Part shown: positions 14,561 through 21,096 of the stretch, in pieces
How the letters are laid out: each line of letters opens with the position of its first letter
Numbering within the stretch: position 1 is the stretch's first letter
Source: Candidatus Desantisbacteria bacterium CG1_02_49_89
Lineage (GTDB): Bacteria; Desantisbacteria; UBA1551
DNA: 21,129 nucleotides
Assembly (NCBI GenBank): GCA_001871075.1
Contig: MNUP01000020.1
Coordinates: forward strand, 1 to 21,129
Reading direction: 5' to 3'
The notes under the pieces: generated by a model
The model's database searches: none
Told to the model about the DNA's origin: nothing
The model's input: only the letters and a program-made list of their open reading frames with translations
Translations under genes and position numbers: made by a program

Positions 14561-15937
14561 TTAATTGGTATTTTCAAGGTCCGCGACGCATTCTATGTGC
14601 GGCGTGTGCGGGAAAAGGTCCACCGGCTGTATGCTGTTTATCTTATAACCGAAACCGGCGAAAGCCGCCAGGTCCCTTGCCATCGTGGCGGGATTGCAGG
14701 AAACGTATATTATTTTTCCGGGTGAGATCAGCGAAATACCCTTTATTATGACGGGGCTGAGCCCTTCCCTGGGAGGGTCGGCTATCATAACATCTATGCT
14801 TTCTTTCATCCTGACCATTTGCGCGACGAAGTCCTTTGCTTCCTCAAGGAAAAATCCCGCGTTAGTAATGCCGTTCAGGCCGGCGTTCTCATTCGCGTCC
14901 TCGATCGCCTGCGGGAACGAATCCACGCCTATAACCTTCCTGGCCTCGCCAGCGACATACAGGCCTATTCCGCCCGCCCCGCAGTAAAGGTCCATCACGC
15001 TCTTCTCTTTGCCGGGCCCGGCAAGCTCCTTGATCTTTCTGTACAGCACCGCGGTCCCCCCGGAATTGGTCTGGAAAAATGAATAGGGCGAGACCTTGAA
15101 CAGCAGGTTATCAATTCTTTCCGTGATGTAATTCCTTCCCTTCAGGATGTTTGTTTTCTCCCCGAAAGCTATGTCCGAAACCTTGTCGTTCACGGTGTGC
15201 AGGAGCGAGTGGACCTCTATTCCCTCCCTGCCTGTGAAGCTCGCGAACTGGTGTATAAGGTCATCGGGCCACGCTATGAGATTGGAAGAGGTCGTTACCA
15301 GGTTTACCATCCTCTCACCCGTGTTCTTTCCTTCCCTTATTATCAGGTGCCTGAAAAGCCCCTGGTGCGTCCTGGGGTCGTATACCGGAAGGTTGAATTC
15401 TTTGGCGAACCTGCTGAAAAAAGCGAGTATCTTGTTTGATTCCGGGCTTAAAAGGACGCAGTCCTTTATTTCCACCACCCTTGAAAAAAACCCCCTTTCA
15501 TGCAGCCCGAGTACCGGCTCGTTGTTTTCGTTAAGGCTGAAAGAGAATTCCATTTTGTTGCGGTAGTGCCTCTCGGACGGGCTTGCGATGATGGGAAGCA
15601 TCGAAGACGCGTCAAGCTTTCCTATATGAAGGAGCATTTCCTTTGCAAGCTCCTCTTTTATCCTGAGCTGCTCCTTGTATGGAAGGGTCTGCCATGTGCA
15701 TCCGCCGCACCTGGGAAACACCGAGCAAAGCGGTTTTGTCTCCATGCCTGATCTCTCAAGCACCTCCAGGACCGTGCCCTCCGCGTAATTAAGCTTTTTC
15801 TTTTCGATCCTTACTTTCAGCTTCTGCCCCGGCAGGCCGCCCTGCACAAACACGACGAATCCCTCGGGTTTCGCGATACCCTTGCCGGTAGCGTCAAGCT
15901 TCTCGATTTTTAGTATTACCGTCTCGCCCTTGTTCAT
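14561..15937 (-). CDS. rlmD: 23S rRNA (uracil-C5)-methyltransferase, RlmD/RumA type
   Basis: A 458-residue protein. An N-terminal TRAM domain (about 1-62) is followed by the 4Fe-4S cluster cysteines 71, 77, 80 and 160 (PLCSVFPRCGGC...KDC). The SPYSFFQTN motif lies near 283-291, the SAM-binding site VMDLYCGAGGIGL near 314-326, DPPREGL near 388-394, and the catalytic cysteine is Cys414 (YVSCNPATMARDL). The enzyme methylates a uracil at C5 in 23S rRNA using S-adenosylmethionine. RlmD, RlmC and TrmA share the core; the TRAM domain and cluster favour RlmD, but the exact uridine cannot be settled from sequence alone. The ATG follows AAAGGAA. Confidence 0.92.
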   Translation of the reverse strand: MNKGETVILKIEKLDATGKGIAKPEGFVVFVQGGLPGQKLKVRIEKKKLNYAEGTVLEVLERSGMETKPLCSVFPRCGGCTWQTLPYKEQLRIKEELAKEMLLHIGKLDASSMLPIIASPSERHYRNKMEFSFSLNENNEPVLGLHERGFFSRVVEIKDCVLLSPESNKILAFFSRFAKEFNLPVYDPRTHQGLFRHLIIREGKNTGERMVNLVTTSSNLIAWPDDLIHQFASFTGREGIEVHSLLHTVNDKVSDIAFGEKTNILKGRNYITERIDNLLFKVSPYSFFQTNSGGTAVLYRKIKELAGPGKEKSVMDLYCGAGGIGLYVAGEARKVIGVDSFPQAIEDANENAGLNGITNAGFFLEEAKDFVAQMVRMKESIDVMIADPPREGLSPVIIKGISLISPGKIIYVSCNPATMARDLAAFAGFGYKINSIQPVDLFPHTPHIECVADLENTN

Positions 15938-15958
15938 GTTTATTTCCTTTGTGATTTA

Positions 15959-16009
15959 GGAGTAGGGGCTTTAGCCCCGTTATTTAAACGACCCTAAAGG
16001 GTCTACTCC
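15959..16009. repeat. REPIN: two palindromes with GTAG heads in inverted orientation
   Basis: The outer arms GGAGTAG (15959-15965) and CTACTCC (16003-16009) face each other. Inside, GGGGCT/AGCCCC (15965-15978) and GACCCT/AGGGTC (15990-16003) form two hairpins, separated by the self-complementary spacer GTTATTTAAAC. Two REP units in opposed orientation define a REPIN, the mobile form moved by RAYT transposases in other bacteria. It sits upstream of the rlmD gene and could lie in its 5' leader. Confidence 0.75.
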
Positions 16010-16035
16010 AAAAGATCCTATTCCGGTTCTTAAAA

Positions 16036-16109
16036 ATTCCGCGGAAATTCGTGGTTAAAAGGTTTTATGGTTTCCTCGCCCATCCTTTCAGGTGGGCGAA
16101 GTCTCGCCC
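16036..16109. repeat. Dispersed 19-base repeat and a separate hairpin
   Basis: 16036-16054 (attccgcgg, then aaattcgtgg) is nearly the same as 17695-17713. Further right, GGGCGA (16094-16099) pairs with TCGCCC (16104-16109) around AGTC, a REP-sized hairpin lying 9 bases from the end of the Nudix gene. No gene is visible between 15938 and 16118. Confidence 0.55.
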
Positions 16110-16118
16110 CCGCTTTTA

Positions 16119-16517
16119 TTAATGGCGGGTGGCGGAGTGGTCAAAATAGTCTTTTAATATTTTTCTATGGTCAAACGCTATATCATCGGGAAGGTTATTT
16201 TCTGTAAAAACGCCGATGTCAGCTGCGTCGTCGCTTGCTTCCGGTGTTCCATCGGCTTTTGCGGTGAAAACAGTGGAGATCGTATGTCCTCTTGGATCCC
16301 TTCCCGGCTCAGAATAAGTGTGGAACTGACGCAGGTCTTGGACCTTAAGGCAGGTTTCTTCCCCTGCTTCCCTTGCCGCGGCGGTTTCAAGGCTTTCCCC
16401 GCAGTCAACAAACCCTCCGGGTATAGCCCACCCGTGCGGCGGGTTTTTTCTCTTTATTAAAACTATACCGCCCTCAACCTCAATTATGATATCTACTGTT
16501 ATTCTCGGCTGTTCCAT
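16119..16517 (-). CDS. Nudix hydrolase with a variant Nudix box
   Basis: A 132-residue protein of normal Nudix length. It opens with [22 protein letters not shown] and contains the box GFVDCGES...REAGEETCL (about residues 35-57). The metal-binding core REaxEE is intact, so hydrolysis of a nucleoside diphosphate linked to another group is likely. The final conserved glycine of the box is replaced by cysteine (EETC), and another cysteine sits at VDC. Members with this kind of start often act on ADP-ribose or similar. A macro-domain gene close by on the same strand supports an ADP-ribose role by context only. The exact substrate is unknown. Confidence 0.87.
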   Translation of the reverse strand: MEQPRITVDIIIEVEGGIVLIKRKNPPHGWAIPGGFVDCGESLETAAAREAGEETCLKVQDLRQFHTYSEPGRDPRGHTISTVFTAKADGTPEASDDAADIGVFTENNLPDDIAFDHRKILKDYFDHSATRH

Positions 16518-16547
16518 TATTTCTTTCCCGTTATTGCGCTATTTTAT

Positions 16548-16569
16548 GTAGCTGCAGGGCTTGCCCTGC
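16548..16569 (+). repeat. REP palindrome, 3' side of the RAYT gene
   Basis: GTAG head (16548-16551), then CTGCAGGGC and TTGCCCTGC. The hairpin core GCAGGGC/GCCCTGC is perfect around TT. It is the exact inverted partner of 17019-17040 over 22 bases. Its last base is the first base, on this strand, of the RAYT stop codon. Confidence 0.8.
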
Positions 16570-17003
16570 TATTTTTTATCCAATTCTTCCCATTTCAATT
16601 CTTCTGCCAGGGGATTATTTTCAATATATTCCCGTATCTTTTGCAAGGCAGAATCATTTCTTATCACATGTTCGTAATAATTCGGCTGCCAGAATCTTTT
16701 TCCTTTAAAACCCACTTTCTTTGCTTTAAGGGTTGTCAGTGACTTAAAACTACCGATTACTTGCGATAAGGATACCGACGAATTTTCAAGAATAAAAATG
16801 ATATGCAGGTGGTCGTCCATCAGGTAATAATAATCAGTTTTTGTCCCATTGTATCTTTGTTCTATTTCCGCGAGCGTTGATTCAATAATCTGCCGATATT
16901 CTCCCAAAAATCTGATCTTATTGGCAGAGCATATTGTTATATAATAATAGCCGTTTGAACGGTAATCATAATTTTCTAAACGAACATGTTTTCTTAATTT
17001 CAT
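16569..17003 (-). CDS. REP-associated tyrosine transposase (RAYT, Y1/HUH family)
   Basis: A 144-residue protein from ATG 17003, with AAGAGA upstream; the longer version from TTG 17027 would begin inside a REP sequence and is unlikely. The HUH motif is MDDHLHIIF (His65 and His67). The probable catalytic tyrosine is Tyr126 in REYIENNP, preceded by WQPNYYEHVIRN. These are the marks of the Y1 transposase family that recognises GTAG-headed REP hairpins and cuts single-stranded DNA. Such genes are normally domesticated single copies, and all key residues are present here. The stop codon is the TAG of a REP end. Confidence 0.88.
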   Translation of the reverse strand: MKLRKHVRLENYDYRSNGYYYITICSANKIRFLGEYRQIIESTLAEIEQRYNGTKTDYYYLMDDHLHIIFILENSSVSLSQVIGSFKSLTTLKAKKVGFKGKRFWQPNYYEHVIRNDSALQKIREYIENNPLAEELKWEELDKK

Positions 17004-17018
17004 AATTCTCTTATTGTT

Positions 17019-17096
17019 GCAGGGCAAGCCCTGCAGCTACGTTTATTCCAAGCAAGCCCTGCAGCTACGTTTATTCCAAGCAAGCCCTGCAGCTAC
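17019..17096 (-). repeat. Full REP plus two tandem 28-base truncated REPs
   Basis: 17019-17040 is the full palindrome. It is followed by two exact copies of a 28-base unit (17041-17068 and 17069-17096). Each unit keeps the GTAG head and one arm of the REP (AAGCCCTGCAGCTAC side) but replaces the other arm with GTTTATTCCA. The outermost GTAG (on the minus strand) gives the stop codon of the macro-domain gene. Confidence 0.8.
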
Positions 17097-17608
17097 AATA
17101 TTGCTTCCCTGAATGCGTCATAAGATGCTTTATCATACAGCACGAAAACGATCTCCTTCAGCGATGAATCCGCGAACTCTTTAAGGTGCGCCTTTATTTC
17201 CTCAAGCATTATTTCCGCGGCCCTGCGCTCAGGAAACCCGCCCACGCCGCACCCCAGAGCCGGAAATGCGATCGATCCTATTTTCTTCTCTTCTGCCCTT
17301 TTCAGTGAATTGCGGACGGATGAACGTATCTTTTCTTCGTCTGTGTCAAAATCCATTCCCATTGTTGCGGCGTGTATGACATATTTAGCTTTCAGTTTCC
17401 CGGCACCCGTGACAGCCGCTTCGCCGATAGGTATGGGCCCTGCCTTGCTGCATTCTTCCTGTATCTCCTGCCCGCCTTTGCGCCTGATGGCGCCCGCAAC
17501 CCCTCCGCCCATTATCAGGCGGTTGTTCGCGGCGTTCACTATCGCTTCCGTTTCCTGTTCTGTTATATCTCCCTGCAGTACCTCAATTTCGGTCTTACCG
17601 ATTCTCAT
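17093..17608 (-). CDS. Macro-domain protein, probable ADP-ribose/O-acetyl-ADP-ribose binding hydrolase
   Basis: A 171-residue single macro domain from ATG 17608, with AGGAG upstream; the longer version from 17653 lacks a site. The conserved parts are LQGDIT (Asp14 region), VNAANNRLIMGGGVAGAI (24-41) and PALGCGVGGFP (116-126). These line the ADP-ribose pocket, and the NAAN plus GGGVA combination is typical of the YmdB/MacroD class that removes acetyl or ADP-ribosyl groups. The stop TAG comes from a REP head, so the original end could have been a few codons different. The nearby Nudix hydrolase would fit the same pathway. Confidence 0.9.
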   Translation of the reverse strand: MRIGKTEIEVLQGDITEQETEAIVNAANNRLIMGGGVAGAIRRKGGQEIQEECSKAGPIPIGEAAVTGAGKLKAKYVIHAATMGMDFDTDEEKIRSSVRNSLKRAEEKKIGSIAFPALGCGVGGFPERRAAEIMLEEIKAHLKEFADSSLKEIVFVLYDKASYDAFREAIL

Positions 17609-17655
17609 AAATGCTCTCCTGATAATTTCAGGGTCAGAGTATTGTAGCACCATTG

Positions 17656-17713
17656 GTTAAAGGGGTTAAAGGTTAAAAAGGTTAAAAGGTAAATAATCCG
17701 TGGAAATCCGTGG
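17656..17713. repeat. GGTTAAA-type low-complexity run and dispersed 19-base repeat
   Basis: 17656-17693 is made of imperfect ggttaaa/ggttaaaa words. 17695-17713 (aatccgtgg, aaatccgtgg) is itself a tandem pair and resembles 16036-16054. It lies upstream of the macro-domain gene; no coding signal is seen here. Confidence 0.5.
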
Positions 17714-17737
17714 CTGAATATTTTTGTATTAATAAAA

Positions 17738-17766
17738 AAGCTGGGCTAAAATTCACCCAGCCCTTT
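17738..17766 (-). terminator. Rho-independent terminator of the envelope operon
   Basis: On the minus strand GCTGGG pairs with CCCAGC around a ten-base loop, followed directly by six T. The position, about 95 bases past the FlgT-like gene, suits the end of the lipoprotein/FecR/FlgT-like unit. Confidence 0.7.
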
Positions 17767-17809
17767 CATTATAGCATATTCTGCCAATCGTCTAATTGTC
17801 CAATCGTCT

Positions 17810-17848
17810 CCGATGGAGTCCGAAGACTCATGCGGAGTCCTTCGGACC
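17810..17848. repeat. Dispersed GTCCGAAGACTC-type palindromic repeat
   Basis: 17820-17846 matches 1759-1785 in reverse complement at 25 of 27 bases. It is rich in the words GGAGTCC and CTTCGGAC and can fold on itself. It lies 13 bases past the stop codon of the FlgT-like gene, again at a gene's 3' end. Confidence 0.65.
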
Positions 17849-17859
17849 AGTCGTCTAAG

Positions 17860-19014
17860 CTATTTAGCTTTAGCCTGTATTGTGCTTCCCGTGACCGCGC
17901 TGACCTCTATCGGGAACCTTTTAATGCTGGAAAGATACAGGGACAGCTGCTGCGCGTTGCCGTATTTCAGGTTTATGTCAATGGAGGCGACGCCCGTGGT
18001 AGTCTCGTAAGAGCGGATATAGGTGCCGCTTACCCCCTGGTATGATTTTATGTATTCGTTAAGCACCGCGAGCCTGTTCCAGTCAGGGATGTTCGAAATG
18101 GTCAGCTGCGCCATCGCCTTCTCGCTGAGGATCTTTGTCACCGAAAGCACCATATCCTCTGACATCGACTTCGCGATCTTTGTAATAGCGGTTTTTGCCG
18201 CGTTCTCCTTTGTAAGATCAACTCCGGCACCCAGTTTGTTGGGAACAGCCCACAGGACCTCAGACGTGTCGATCTTTATGACCTTTGCCGTTACGGACGC
18301 CCTGTATGATATAAAACCGCCCAGCCCTTTGTCTGTGTTGAAATTCGACGCGGCCCTGCCCAGCACGAGTATGTCAACCTTCATATCTTTTCCGATCTGG
18401 ACGGCTGCTTCTATATCCCCGCCCATCGCTGCCTTCGCACCCGGAAGCGCGCGTATTTTCTTGACCTCTGCCTGCTCAACGATCCTGTACCCGGTATCCA
18501 TGAATTTCTGGGCTATCTCGACCTCGGCTACTGACATAGACTCCTCGGTCCCGTCAACCGTTTCATAAAAAAGGACCATGACCCTGGGGTTCCCTATGGT
18601 GGCGCCTTTTATCATCAGGCCGACAGCGTCAAGATCCCGGTTCACGTCCCCGGTCTTGACCAGCGCCTTTACTTTCATTTTCAGGGCGTCGCCCTCGCGT
18701 TTCTCAGAGAGCACTTCGTATTTTTTCACGTAGCCGTTCGTTTTGGAAAATATCTGATTGTCAACAAGCTCGGCTTTCCCGACGAGTGTCGCGGCGTTCA
18801 CGAAAACACCCACAACCAGCTCCACTGCGCGCCTCTGCGCGAGATTAAGCGCCCTTTCCCTTGCCGAAGCCACGTCGTCGTTAAGAACAGGCACCTCAAC
18901 CTCAACCTCCACGTTTTCCGCCTTGTCGGCGGCAGACTGCGCCCGCAATACTTGTATATTCCCGAAAACCAAAAGGCAGGCCAGAATTAAAATTATAGTT
19001 TTTCTTTGTGCCAT
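17860..19014 (-). CDS. Secreted FlgT-like protein (N-terminal FlgT/LPP20-like domain)
   Basis: A 384-residue protein with a signal peptide (about 1-25, ending near LRAQS). Residues 45-135 (ARERALNLAQRRAVELVVG ... VKALVKTGDV) resemble the N-terminal domain of FlgT and related envelope proteins, including a repeated hydrophobic face. The middle part (from about PRVMVLFYET, 142-290) resembles the next FlgT/LpoB-like domain, and the last 75 residues form another mixed domain. It is probably periplasmic or at the inner face of the outer membrane. No flagellar genes are near, so a motility role is not implied. It is the last gene of a three-gene envelope operon and is followed by a terminator. Confidence 0.72.
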   Translation of the reverse strand: MAQRKTIILILACLLVFGNIQVLRAQSAADKAENVEVEVEVPVLNDDVASARERALNLAQRRAVELVVGVFVNAATLVGKAELVDNQIFSKTNGYVKKYEVLSEKREGDALKMKVKALVKTGDVNRDLDAVGLMIKGATIGNPRVMVLFYETVDGTEESMSVAEVEIAQKFMDTGYRIVEQAEVKKIRALPGAKAAMGGDIEAAVQIGKDMKVDILVLGRAASNFNTDKGLGGFISYRASVTAKVIKIDTSEVLWAVPNKLGAGVDLTKENAAKTAITKIAKSMSEDMVLSVTKILSEKAMAQLTISNIPDWNRLAVLNEYIKSYQGVSGTYIRSYETTTGVASIDINLKYGNAQQLSLYLSSIKRFPIEVSAVTGSTIQAKAK

Positions 19015-19084
19015 ATTTGCCTCATTGTAAAAAAGCCTGAATTCTTATTTAAAACAATGATTTTATCGCAGATAGTGCCTGTCC

Positions 19085-19945
19085 CTATTTAATTGTCTTT
19101 ATGTCTTCTTTTTGCCTGTCTTTCAGACCTTCTATTTTTTCCTGGTTCCTTTCCTGCATATCGCTTACTTTCTTTTTCATCCCTTCGATCTTGGCTTCCC
19201 TGCGTTTGCGGATATCGTCAAGCTTTTCGCGGTTGCGCTCCACCCTTTCGTGGAACTTCGCGACAACGCTCTCGCGGTATTTGCGCATCTTTTCGGTCAG
19301 CTCCTGCGGCGTGTGCGGCGCACTGCCTTTTTCAACAAAGGTCTGCTGGTCCTGGGTAACCTTAACTGATTGCGGAGCAACCCCTGCCTCGTCGGCGGGC
19401 AAGTCTGCGCCTGCGTCTTTTTCGAAGGAGGCAGGAGAGGAAACTTCCACCTCGCCCTCGAAAACTGCGACCTCTGTCTTGTTCTCCACCGCCTCGACAG
19501 AAAACTCGGTGCCCCTGATGCCCGCTATCGCGGCGCTGGTCGCAACGCTGACCCGTGATTCCTTGTTTATAAGCTTCTTGAAGTTGTTCAGTATTTTACC
19601 GGCTCCGAGGTTCAGGAGTATGTTCTTCCTGCCATCTTCCCCTTTTCCCTCTTCCGTCTTAGAATCAATGATCTCTATCTGCGTTTTTTCCTCGATACGC
19701 AGCATGCTGCCGTCGTCTAGGATCAGTTCTGCCTCAGCTTTTGACCCGGTCTTCACCTTGTCCCCGGGATAAACAGGCATATCCTTTTCAGCCCTGCCCC
19801 AGTTCTCCTCGCCGCCGCGCAAAAGCTCGACCTTGCCCTTTACGGCAGTGAACGAACCTACAAGTATCTGCTCCCTGCACAGGCCTTCTGCCCCAAAAGC
19901 GCAAATCAGAGCCACAGAAAAAATAAAAACTACGGCTCTCCTCAA
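19085..19945 (-). CDS. FecR-domain secreted protein with coiled-coil tail
   Basis: I favour TTG 19945 as the start, since AAGGAGG lies just upstream; ATG 19963, six codons earlier, has no site. The N-terminus is a signal peptide (RRAVVFIFSVALICAFGAEG). A FecR domain follows (about 30-175), with the usual DMPVYPGDKVKTGSKAEAEL and the closing AIAGIRGTEFSV motif. Residues about 210-285 are a charged helical coil with KIEGMKKK and KIEGLKDR repeats. Outside iron-sensing systems, FecR domains of this kind occur in secreted surface proteins. No sigma factor or TonB gene is adjacent, so a structural or ligand-binding role is more likely than signalling. Confidence 0.83.
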   Translation of the reverse strand: MRRAVVFIFSVALICAFGAEGLCREQILVGSFTAVKGKVELLRGGEENWGRAEKDMPVYPGDKVKTGSKAEAELILDDGSMLRIEEKTQIEIIDSKTEEGKGEDGRKNILLNLGAGKILNNFKKLINKESRVSVATSAAIAGIRGTEFSVEAVENKTEVAVFEGEVEVSSPASFEKDAGADLPADEAGVAPQSVKVTQDQQTFVEKGSAPHTPQELTEKMRKYRESVVAKFHERVERNREKLDDIRKRREAKIEGMKKKVSDMQERNQEKIEGLKDRQKEDIKTIK

Positions 19946-20030
19946 AAAACCTCCTTGAGACATAAATATTAGCCACTGAGCGCACTGAATTCACTGAATA
20001 ACATAGTGGCAAGTATCAGTGTGCTAGGTT

Positions 20031-20066
20031 TTTAACTTTCAACTTTTAACCTTCAACTTTCAACTT
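20031..20066. repeat. TTTCAAC/TTTTAAC short tandem run
   Basis: The intergenic space (19964-20074) has an imperfect tandem of seven-base words (ttcaact, tttaact). On the minus strand it reads like the ggttaaa run at 17656. No gene lies here. Confidence 0.5.
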
Positions 20067-20074
20067 GTATTAGC

Positions 20075-20542
20075 CTACTGCGCGAGCTTGAACCCGACCC
20101 TCTTCGCAAGCCCGTTCAGGTCAATGCGCATCACCACTATGCAGCCGTCTATTTCGGCTTCCTTGTTCCTTGTCCACTCGGTGCTCACTATCTCAGCGCC
20201 CTTGATCTCGGCGTTTACTGTTGCAGCTATAACCGAATCGGTGAGCATTGCCTTCTCGATCGTGTTTCCGCCTTCCAGTTTCACGCCCTTTAACATTGTT
20301 GTGAGCTTATACTGGGCATCCACTATGGCCGCCTGCTCTGATGTCGCTTTGCGCTGCATCTCGTTCTCCATGTTCAGGTCTGCGGCAGCCATTCCCCTGA
20401 CCTCAATTATCTTCTTGTCTATCTGCTCGTTCATCATCACGTCTTTCGCCTTACCGCCCTTGGTATGCTCTGTCGAGGTTGCGCATCCCATAAGGAAAAC
20501 CGCCATTACCGCCACCAGCGCCAAACCCATAATCTTTCTCAT
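20075..20542 (-). CDS. Outer-membrane lipoprotein, LPP20-like
   Basis: A 155-residue protein. A short lipoprotein signal ends in the lipobox LMGC (Cys19), so it should be lipid-modified and anchored. The mature part is small and mixed alpha/beta, with a duplicated helical region and the C-terminal GCIVVMRIDLNGLAKRVGFKL strand, which resembles LPP20-type lipoproteins. The ATG has AAAGGAGG upstream. It is the first gene of the envelope operon, about 170 bases behind a strong promoter. Function is unknown; its partners are the FecR-domain and FlgT-like proteins. Confidence 0.8.
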   Translation of the reverse strand: MRKIMGLALVAVMAVFLMGCATSTEHTKGGKAKDVMMNEQIDKKIIEVRGMAAADLNMENEMQRKATSEQAAIVDAQYKLTTMLKGVKLEGGNTIEKAMLTDSVIAATVNAEIKGAEIVSTEWTRNKEAEIDGCIVVMRIDLNGLAKRVGFKLAQ

Positions 20543-20570
20543 TATAGTACCTCCTTTACCAATCTATTTT

Positions 20571-20622
20571 CTATTGCTCTATTTTCAGCTATTGCTCTAT
20601 TTTCCTCTATTGCTCTTTTGTT
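20571..20622 (-). repeat. 18-base tandem repeat in the lipoprotein leader
   Basis: The unit ctattgctctattttcag (20571-20588) is repeated with small changes at 20589-20606, and a shortened third unit follows. It lies in the untranslated leader between the promoter at 20718-20745 and the start at 20542. Copy number could vary between strains. Confidence 0.75.
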
Positions 20623-20717
20623 ATATTATCTCTCCAATATATTAATCTATATAATCAGAATAATCAAATCTTTTAATCGGTGTAATCAAGAATGCCGTTT
20701 TTAGGCATCCACCGTTT

Positions 20718-20745
20718 ATTATAGTCTGTTTTATAAGAAAGTCAA
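20718..20745 (-). promoter_or_regulatory. Sigma-70-like promoter for the envelope operon
   Basis: On the minus strand TTGACT (20745-20740), a 16-base spacer and TATAAT (20723-20718) make a near-consensus promoter. Transcription would start near 20711 and give a leader of about 170 bases. The -35 element ends where an insertion-sequence repeat begins (20745). Confidence 0.7.
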
Positions 20746-20777
20746 GGAAAAAACCCACTTGTGTTCCGCAACATTCA
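20745..20777. repeat. 33-base direct repeat, left copy
   Basis: Bases 20745-20777 and 21097-21129 share the outer aggaaaaaac and the inner tgttccgcaacattca, with five differences between. They lie 352 bases apart in the same orientation. The right copy runs to the window edge, so a further copy of the element may continue beyond. Confidence 0.7.
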
Positions 20778-20814
20778 AAATGTCACATTTGGGAACCTTA
20801 AAATGTCACATCGC

Positions 20815-20943
20815 TCATAGTTGGTACTCTCCAATTTTCTGCTCATCTTTTAACACAATAATCTTTCTGTTGGGGATAAGACCCACGGTTACTTCCTGTT
20901 CTGGAAATCGTCCTACTTTCCAGGTTCTGCCTTCGAGAGTACC
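20815..20943 (-). pseudogene. C-terminal fragment of a DDE (IS481-like) transposase
   Basis: Minus-strand frame ending at TGA (20817-20815) reads EGRTWKVGRF, EQEVTVGL, NRKIIVLKDEQ and IGEYQL, like the small beta-barrel that closes IS481/Mu-type integrases. There is no start codon or catalytic domain, and the reading frame upstream runs into a C/G-rich palindrome and a stop at 21013-21015. The IS family assignment is tentative. Confidence 0.5.
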
Positions 20944-20952
20944 CACCCCCCT

Positions 20953-20997
20953 CACCCTACCCCTCTCCCTCGAGGGGAGAGGATAAAGGAGAGGGTG
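20953..20997. repeat. C/G-rich palindrome inserted in the IS remnant
   Basis: CACCCT (20953-20958) faces AGGGTG (20992-20997), and within it CCTCTCCC (20962-20969) pairs with GGGAGAGG (20975-20982) around TCGAG. This resembles a widespread class of CCCTCTCCC palindromes. It interrupts the transposase remnant, so it arrived after the element degraded. The remaining bases from 21000 to 21048 show no gene or clear motif. Confidence 0.65.
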
Positions 20998-21096
20998 ATT
21001 ATTACCTGATTTTTAAACCAGCCAGCCTAAATAATTTTCCCCCGGCTATGTGACACTTTGATTGTTCACAATGTGACCTTTTGATTATTTCCGCAC

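Larger units (their letters stand above)
16548..17040 (-). mobile_element. RAYT transposase unit framed by inverted REP sequences
   Basis: A RAYT gene lies between two perfect 22-base inverted copies of the same GTAG-headed palindrome (16548-16569 and 17019-17040). The left copy touches the gene's stop codon, and the right copy is 15 bases upstream of its start. This arrangement resembles the REP-RAYT-REP units (REPtrons) known from enterobacteria and pseudomonads. It separates the Nudix and macro-domain genes. Whether the whole unit moved as one piece is not shown by the sequence; no clear target duplication is visible. Confidence 0.7.
20775..21084 (-). mobile_element. Internally deleted insertion-sequence remnant
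   Basis: Two 13-base motifs on the left (TCAAAATGTCACA at 20775-20787 and TTAAAATGTCACA at 20798-20810) are 23 bases apart. Their inverted equivalents on the right (21049-21061 and 21072-21084) are also 23 bases apart. This symmetric end structure, with a transposase C-terminus inside, marks a shortened IS element of about 310 bases. It is likely immobile by itself but could move with a complete relative. Confidence 0.7.

Noticed and set aside
17041-17096. Two exact 28-base repeats as the start of a CRISPR array
   Set aside because: The copies are directly adjacent without spacers and carry half of the REP sequence; no cas genes are present.
17644-17656. Another GTAG palindrome upstream of the macro-domain gene
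   Set aside because: ACCA/TGGT around one base is too short to separate from chance.
18023-18568. Plus-strand open frame opposite the FlgT-like gene
   Set aside because: It is serine-rich low-complexity shadow sequence on the complement of a coherent secreted protein.
19101-19772. Plus-strand open frame of 223 residues
   Set aside because: It is the complement of the FecR-domain gene, made of Ser/Phe runs with no domain.
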